In this document: one piece after another, positions 58,651-64,000 of the stretch
Layout: each line of letters starts with the position of its first letter
Position numbering within the stretch: the first letter of the stretch is position 1
Assembly (NCBI GenBank): GCA_963580455.1
Contig: OY756967.1
Coordinates: 6,346,501-6,410,500, forward strand
Reading direction: 5' to 3'
Length of the DNA stretch: 64,000 bases
From: Euonymus europaeus
Lineage: Eukaryota; Streptophyta; Magnoliopsida; Celastrales; Celastraceae
The notes under the pieces: generated by a model
Told to the model about the DNA's origin: nothing
Seen by the model: the letters and a program-made list of their open reading frames with translations, nothing else
Database searches by the model: none
Position numbers and translations under genes: made by a program

Positions 58651-59873
58651 TAAAGGGAAAAAAAATTCCAACAATAACATTGTGGGACTTTCTTTCCATA
58701 GGGCATTATTCTCCCTTTTATATTTTCTTTTTCCCAACATTTATTACTTTTTTATTTCGATTTTTTCAATTGCTAGAAAATTTGGAGAAAAGAAATGAAA
58801 GAAGTTACTCCAAACCAACCCTAAGTCATCAAAACTAATCTCTCTCTCTTTTTTTTTCCTTATGCTGTGCTTGGAGTTAGATTTGTATCCAAGACCATCA
58901 CAACAACCCAATAATGTGTCCTTTCTTATTGAGTGGTATTTAATCTCTCTTCTTTTCAATGATGTGATGAAAAATCCATGAGCTATTAAAGTTGATCTGT
59001 TAAGTGTCTCCCTCACAAGAGGACACGTGGCCTCCACCAAACTTGCTTTTACTCCAACACATATTAATCCATGATTGATCTATGTTTCAATCTAAAGTCT
59101 TTTTTCCCTCATACACGCTCCTGGTGGACCCATTTAGATCTAGCTATGCACTGAGCGTGATCAATTATTGTGCTGAAAAGGAACCAACATTATGTCTTTT
59201 TTAGGCAAAAGCTATGCTTTTATTTAGGTAATGATAAGCTCTCTCTATAATTGACACTTTTACTTTCACCTTTACCGAGGAAGATAAAGATTACTGTTAG
59301 GACCAAAATTCCACACAGTTAGTGTAACCTGAAGTTATTGGGGCTATATATGAAAAAATTGATGGAGCAAAAATATGCCAAGGATCGTATTTTTACTGTA
59401 TTATTCAAACATATTTTATTTAATAAAATAATTATTTTGGATTTCATATAAAAATGAGGTATAGACATTGACGTCTTTTATTTCACACACATATATATGT
59501 ATATATGTTGCCTCTATTTGGCTACAATCTGCTAAAATGGTCAATCATGCCTCTTAGTGACGAAAATGTGCGTATAAGTGTGTCAGAGACTTGCAGTCAG
59601 TCTCAAAGTATGGAAAATAAATGTGAATGCACTGAAATCTAACTCCTATCAAACGATTGTAAAAGTAAATGGGTCACTCGTAATCTCACTACGACTCCTC
59701 AAGAAACTCTAGATCTATTAGAAAACGCTTCACTAGATACTGGACTAAATAGAAATGTCAAACTGTAATATTTCATTTATGATCGAAATAATTACAGAAA
59801 AGTGTTTACAAAGCTGAATGTAAGCTAGAGCGCAAGAATGCTTTAGAGATTGAAAGAAAGATTGAAAAAGATA
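58651..59873. other. Intergenic DNA
   Basis: No gene or element ends seen. A short frame at 58744-59040 on the - strand has low-complexity Lys-rich sequence and I do not believe it. Confidence 0.4.
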
Positions 59874-60140
59874 TTAATGTTGTTGGGCTGGATTTTTGTG
59901 TATTTGGTTGTGTATCCTCTCCACTGCTCTTGTCTGCCAATATATATCCCTTAGAAATTCTGGATTGACTGCCACTTCTGCCATGAATGCAACCATCTGA
60001 AATTCCCTCCTATGTGCTTCCATTTGCCCCAACTGCAGTGGTAGTGGTCCAGTTGTGTTGTAATGGTGACATAACCTGTAAAATATGTTCCATTTGTGCT
60101 CCATATTGACCCTTTTCAACTCAAACAATATTTTCACCAA
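59874..60140 (-). CDS. Hypothetical ORF, 88 aa
   Basis: The frame opens MVKILFELKRVNMEHKWNIF and continues YRLCHHYNTTGPLPLQLGQM, AFMAEVAVNPEFLRDIYWQT and VERIHNQIHKNPAQQH. The composition looks like a real helical protein, not low complexity, but I cannot assign a family. Upstream (60141-60520) there is no trustworthy promoter on this strand. It lies 380 bp from a plant-mobile-domain relic on the other strand and could be part of the same retroelement or transposon debris. Confidence 0.3.
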   Translation of the reverse strand: MVKILFELKRVNMEHKWNIFYRLCHHYNTTGPLPLQLGQMEAHRREFQMVAFMAEVAVNPEFLRDIYWQTRAVERIHNQIHKNPAQQH

Positions 60141-60521
60141 AATAGTGAAAACACACCTTTATCTCCTAAATTCTAGGTGACCTTTAAACTAAGTCTTCAC
60201 TTTGACAACTCTTAAATTTGGACCCATATTTCAAACAAAATTAATGGCCTATTAATTGTCAGCCCAAATAGATTGCACTTGATAATCCAGTCCAATTACT
60301 CCATCACCTTCGACCCATCTTTCCTTGCCAATCAGGTTAAAGATTAACCTGCATTGGTGTTTGAATTTCAAATCCAACACAATAACTCCTGCATTCAAAA
60401 CAATCCTCTACCTTCTTGACACATCTCAAAAACTTCTCTTCTTTAAAAACTCTCACGTCACTTCCTTCTTCCTTCCACATAACTCTTCCTTATTAAGAAA
60501 TCCTAATTCCAACATCCCATT

Positions 60522-60957
60522 ATGGCTAATTACCCCTCCATCGAAACATTCATACCCTCAACCTTGCCTAACGCTGACCCACAAACACTTTTGGCCTACC
60601 AGAATCTCCAAAAACTCCCTTTCCAATACCACTTTGTGGTCCCTATTGTGAACCCTCGCGCCTGGTCTAAACCCCTCTGATAACTGGGGAGAATGGATCG
60701 ATCGTTTGGCCGCTTTCTTTTCAGATTTATGGGCCGTAGCTAGTATTGATTGTTTAATCGCCATTTCTAGGGTTGAAGTCCCTTTCGAAGAGGACCTCTT
60801 AAATGCCATATGTTGTTTCTGGTCTCGATCTTGCAACTCTTTCCTCTTTCGTTGTGGACCTATGTCTGTTAACCTACGTGACATAGTTGTGTTTACTGAT
60901 CTACTAGTAACAGGTCTAGATGTTCCCCATTTGGTCGTTGCCTCTTCTAATCCATAA
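60522..60957 (+). pseudogene. Plant mobile domain (PMD) protein relic
   Basis: The ATG at 60522 opens MANYPSIETFIPSTLPNADP and continues QFHFVV-type sequence to PRAWSKPL, then TGA. In the next frame the coding sense goes on as DNWGEWIDRLAAFFSDLW, ICCFWSRSCNSFLFRCGPMS and VNLRDIVVFTDLLVTGLDVP. This is the PMD pattern (W..W...L...Y...W, LL..L..FW...TN.F.F..G.MT.TL.DV..LTGL...G). A frameshift near 60665 and a stop at 60955-60957 break the gene. PMDs occur in MAIN-like host proteins and in transposable elements, and either origin is possible. The C-terminal part is not recognisable; a (TA)n run sits at 61077-61107. Confidence 0.6.
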
Positions 60958-61074
60958 GTACAATTTATGGGCCTGTAGTTACTTTCCTGAATTCCTTTCT
61001 AGGTCGTTTATTCTTTCTGTCAACTGTTACTCATATGGAGAGTTAGTTGTTAGCTGTACCAGTGATAGCTCCTT

Positions 61075-61111
<37 letters not shown>

Positions 61112-63719
61112 TCTTTTGGAACTTATCTCTTGACCGTCCCAACCATCTCTTCTACCATTTAACAGACAATATTGGCCCTTCTGGCCTTGATCTTCCTATC
61201 ACAACTCTGAATATGGATGAGCCTAAAACAAAAGTAATATAACCTTGCAAAAGAATCCTTGGAGACCCTGCGTTCTCATATTAACATTTTGACACTAAAT
61301 GATGACGGCCAATCTTTTGCACCTACTATTGATGTTTCAAAACGAGTTTACAATGATCCTGAAACGGTTAGAGTGAAAGGCTGTGGAAAAGATTAAAAGG
61401 AGGTAAAGAAATTGCCACCAAGAAGGATAGACGTTTTAATGGTTGCGGGTTGACGGGGCAAACACATGAGAAAAGGAAATTTCCTATGCTTAATTCTATG
61501 GAAGTTTAATTAATATCTACATATAATTGATATGTAGATAGCTAGCTGCCTTTGTTGAGTTGCTCTTTTTTTTATTATGCAGGAATGACGGACCGTGAAG
61601 TAAGGAATGAAAGGTTTTGCTGGTGCACCAAGTGTTGCTATTCCCTCTCTTTTTTTAGCTGAAGTTGTTGACATTGATATTTATATTTTGGCACAATCAA
61701 ATTAACATGTGTCGCAGTCTTTGTAATTTAACTGATTGGAGAAGTTTGTATATGTACTTCTGAAATTGGCAGACATTGAATGCAATTGATTAGAAAGTGT
61801 TAATTGTAATTGATTATCAAGTGTATTTGGAGAATGAGAACTAAGCAAGCCTGAGCCCAGTCCCAGTCCTGCAATTCATTTTCTTCAATCCATTTTGAAA
61901 TGACTCAGTGAAACATGGCCACTGCAACTTTTTGATTTGCCTTGCATGTAGTCTCAATAGTGTCAGACCCATAGGCATGCTTTATTTATGCTAATAGTTA
62001 ATAATTGCTCTACAGGTTAAGGTGAAATATTCTGCACTGCAGTGTTGTAGGAGCAGTACATAGCAATCATGTAGTCAACAAGCTCTAGCTGCAATGGAAA
62101 TTTGCTTGTGAGAATGCCGATCATGGAAAGAGACAATGCAAAACCTAACGTGTTAGAATACATGAATATTGAATATCCAACTCCATCGAAAGTACCAAAA
62201 ATAGACTCTCATATATAGTGTGTTTTGTTGATGCTGCTATGATTTTGGTTTTGGTCTGGGCCGTTTGGCACATAAGTATCTCTGTGTCTTGCCAAACACC
62301 ACCAGGAGAGTTCACACCCAATTTTTTGCTTCAAATTGATGAGTCTCCTCTATCTCTCTGTAACCAGCTTCACTTGGGAATATTTGTAGTACATCCAAGG
62401 CAATAAGACCGTACTGGTTTACTGAATTCACATCCAAAATTCCAGCTCCAGTTCCTAGTAACAACGCTATCACCTATAGAGGTACTGAAAGGACTAGCAA
62501 ATCCTAAACATAAGAGATTTCAAATAACTAGGACATCAAACTCAGCAGAAAATCCCACCAAAGATGGTTGTTACAACAAACTCAACAGAAAATCTAATCA
62601 ATACGCAAATTCAATGAAACCAAGTACGAGAATTATAGCATAAGACTTTCAAATAACTCTTTGGCACAAGAATCAGCATAAAGACTTCTTGTATTTGCAT
62701 ATATGCCTCCTACTTGACATATAATAGAGGTGAATCGGTCCAACTACGGGATGAACGTTGACTTCATCGGGTAGAGCTGGATTGATCTTCTAAGGCACAA
62801 TTGCTACCAGAGATGACAAAATTGAAATGTCTCTACTAGCGAATCGCTCGAAAGAGTGGGAAGGAAGTCGAGATTAATTTCAGAGAGAGTATATGAGAGG
62901 AGACCCTATGGATGGGCCAATGCTTCTTGATTTCAGAGACAAAAGAGAAGAGACCAATGAGTGGCATGAAGTCGCGATGTCAAAGATAGTGGCAAGGAAG
63001 TCGCGAGAGAGGAGACTCGAGAGAGGAGAAACAGGTTAATTTTATGGCTTTGATCTGTGGCCGTTGGACAGATCTAACGGTCACTATTTAGGTGAGTAAA
63101 GTTGGGGAGTAAAGAGGGTATGTATAAGAGAGAATATATATATATATATATTACTTGCAGGGAATACAATATTTTTTTTCAAACAGAGTGATACATAAGA
63201 AAAATGAAAGCACATATACAAAAATATCAGCTTCTTAGGTCCAAAAAACGCAGTTATTTGAATGGGAACAAGTCTTATGTTTCATCCCACGTGATAAAGC
63301 ATGTCATACAACATGTATATTACATAAACAGGGATCCAGAGGAGGATAAAGTATAAAGCTGGAATGCTACTTACAGATACCTTTTTAGGTCCAAAACAAG
63401 AAGATATTATGAGATAATATTACATGGCCATCAAAAGATGGATGGTTTTTTTTTTAATTTTAATCTCTCAAAAATAAAACTTTTTAATTCAGTTATGTTT
63501 AGAAACTATTTTCCTTTTTAGTTTTCAAAAATGATTCTGAGTATAGTTTTCAAAAATCATTTTTAAGGAGAATAAAAGTGTTCAAAAATTCATTTGATTT
63601 GTGTTATTTAACTACGTTTTTGGAAACTAAAAACATGAAATTAAATTAAAATTCAACTAGAATTCTTCCAAATAAAATTGAAATTTATCCAAATTAAATT
63701 GGAAATCATCCAAATTAAA
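60958..63719. other. Intergenic DNA, (TA)n runs
   Basis: (TA)n lies at 61077-61107 and about 63138-63152. At 62.7-63.1 kb a GA-rich block ends in GGCCGTTGGACAGATCTAAC, a phrase seen in plant LTRs or promoters. A 62-codon frame at 62218-62406 has no recognised match. I see no gene that I can support. Confidence 0.4.
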
Positions 63720-64000
63720 CTCAAATTCACCAAATCGGGTCAACAATGGACCCATTTTGGGTCAACACCGGGTCACGGTTTTTCGATGGCTCATCTGACC
63801 GGAAAAGAAATGGGTTAGGTGCTCCTCAGTTCGGCGAGTCCAATGGAGGTGCTGGATGTCACCGGCGTTGGCCATGGTGGCCGGATCTGGTAATTTTCTC
63901 CACGGTGGCTACATTCTTTCAAGCAAGATTTTAGGGGCTACAGACGACGAAATGAGTCAATGTTTGGTTGGATTTTCTTGCCTGTCCTCTTGTGGTTCTT
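63720..64000. repeat. LTR-like GC-richer block at window end
   Basis: CGGGTCAACAATGGACCCAT, GGGTCAACACCGGGTCACGG and GGTGGCCGGATCTGG resemble the GC-rich middle of chromovirus LTRs, and a similar GGGTCA...GACCC pocket occurs at 32098. The block runs off the window. The 62-codon frame here (63746-63934) is probably only a reading of that block. Confidence 0.3.

Noticed and set aside
61077..61162. Coding extension of the PMD relic through the (TA)n run
   Set aside because: The Ile-Tyr repeats are only the microsatellite translated.
63746..63934. 62-codon frame at the window end
   Set aside because: Within a GC-rich LTR-like block; composition follows the DNA and no family is recognised.

Overview
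This is eukaryotic nuclear DNA from a flowering plant, very probably a eudicot. It is AT-rich, its genes have GT-AG introns, and it is packed with plant-type Ty1/copia, Ty3/gypsy, LINE, PIF/Harbinger, hAT, Mutator-like and TRIM elements. I cannot name the species. There is no bacterial operon, CRISPR array or phage.

Only two loci look like intact host genes. The first (23382-24760, + strand) is a six-exon gene for a 277-aa protein with a compact methyl-CpG-binding-like (MBD) domain. It has a TATA box and a polyadenylation signal. The second (49415-50902, - strand) is a two-exon gene for a 282-aa plant-type protein of unknown function with a Ser-rich tail. Broken host-type genes are an LRR fragment (~15.0-15.2 kb), a FAR1-like gene split by a LINE (16.7-21.5 kb), a possible ascorbate peroxidase relic (~32.8 kb) and a plant-mobile-domain relic (60.5-60.96 kb).

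Layout. 0.5-10.6 kb: a mosaic of decayed gypsy, copia and LINE fragments on both strands, including a copia 5' end with LTR and primer-binding site (2141-2404) and a 5'-truncated copia with its 3' LTR (7.04-10.63 kb). 11.04-14.36 kb: a 3.3-kb solo LTR with a 5-bp target duplication. 15-21.5 kb: an LRR relic, a Tourist-like MITE, and the FAR1-like gene cut by a 3.46-kb LINE with a 17-bp target duplication. 22.35-22.68 kb: a complete 329-bp TRIM. 23.3-25.0 kb: the MBD-like gene. 25.05-29.38 kb: a nearly complete two-gene PIF/Harbinger transposon. 29.6-38.2 kb: a tRNA-like relic, LTR pieces, a 1.3-kb solo LTR with a 5-bp target duplication, and a ~35-bp minisatellite. 38.26-48.72 kb: copia (-), LINE (-) and copia (+), head to tail. 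49.4-50.9 kb: the second host gene. 51.9-54 kb: a Tourist-like MITE and a hAT remnant lying beside a truncated Harbinger-type transposase gene. 56.1-58.65 kb: a short hairpin, a ~970-bp near-palindromic foldback element, and a 952-bp Mutator-like MITE with a 9-bp target duplication and three 146-bp internal repeats. The rest is intergenic DNA with fragments.

The genes do not form a pathway. The window records successive transposon insertions, many datable by target-site duplications. I found no convincing new biological system. The most unusual items are the foldback element, the Harbinger with subterminal repeats, the FAR1-like gene killed by a LINE, the TRIM upstream of the MBD-like gene, and the compact MBD domain itself.
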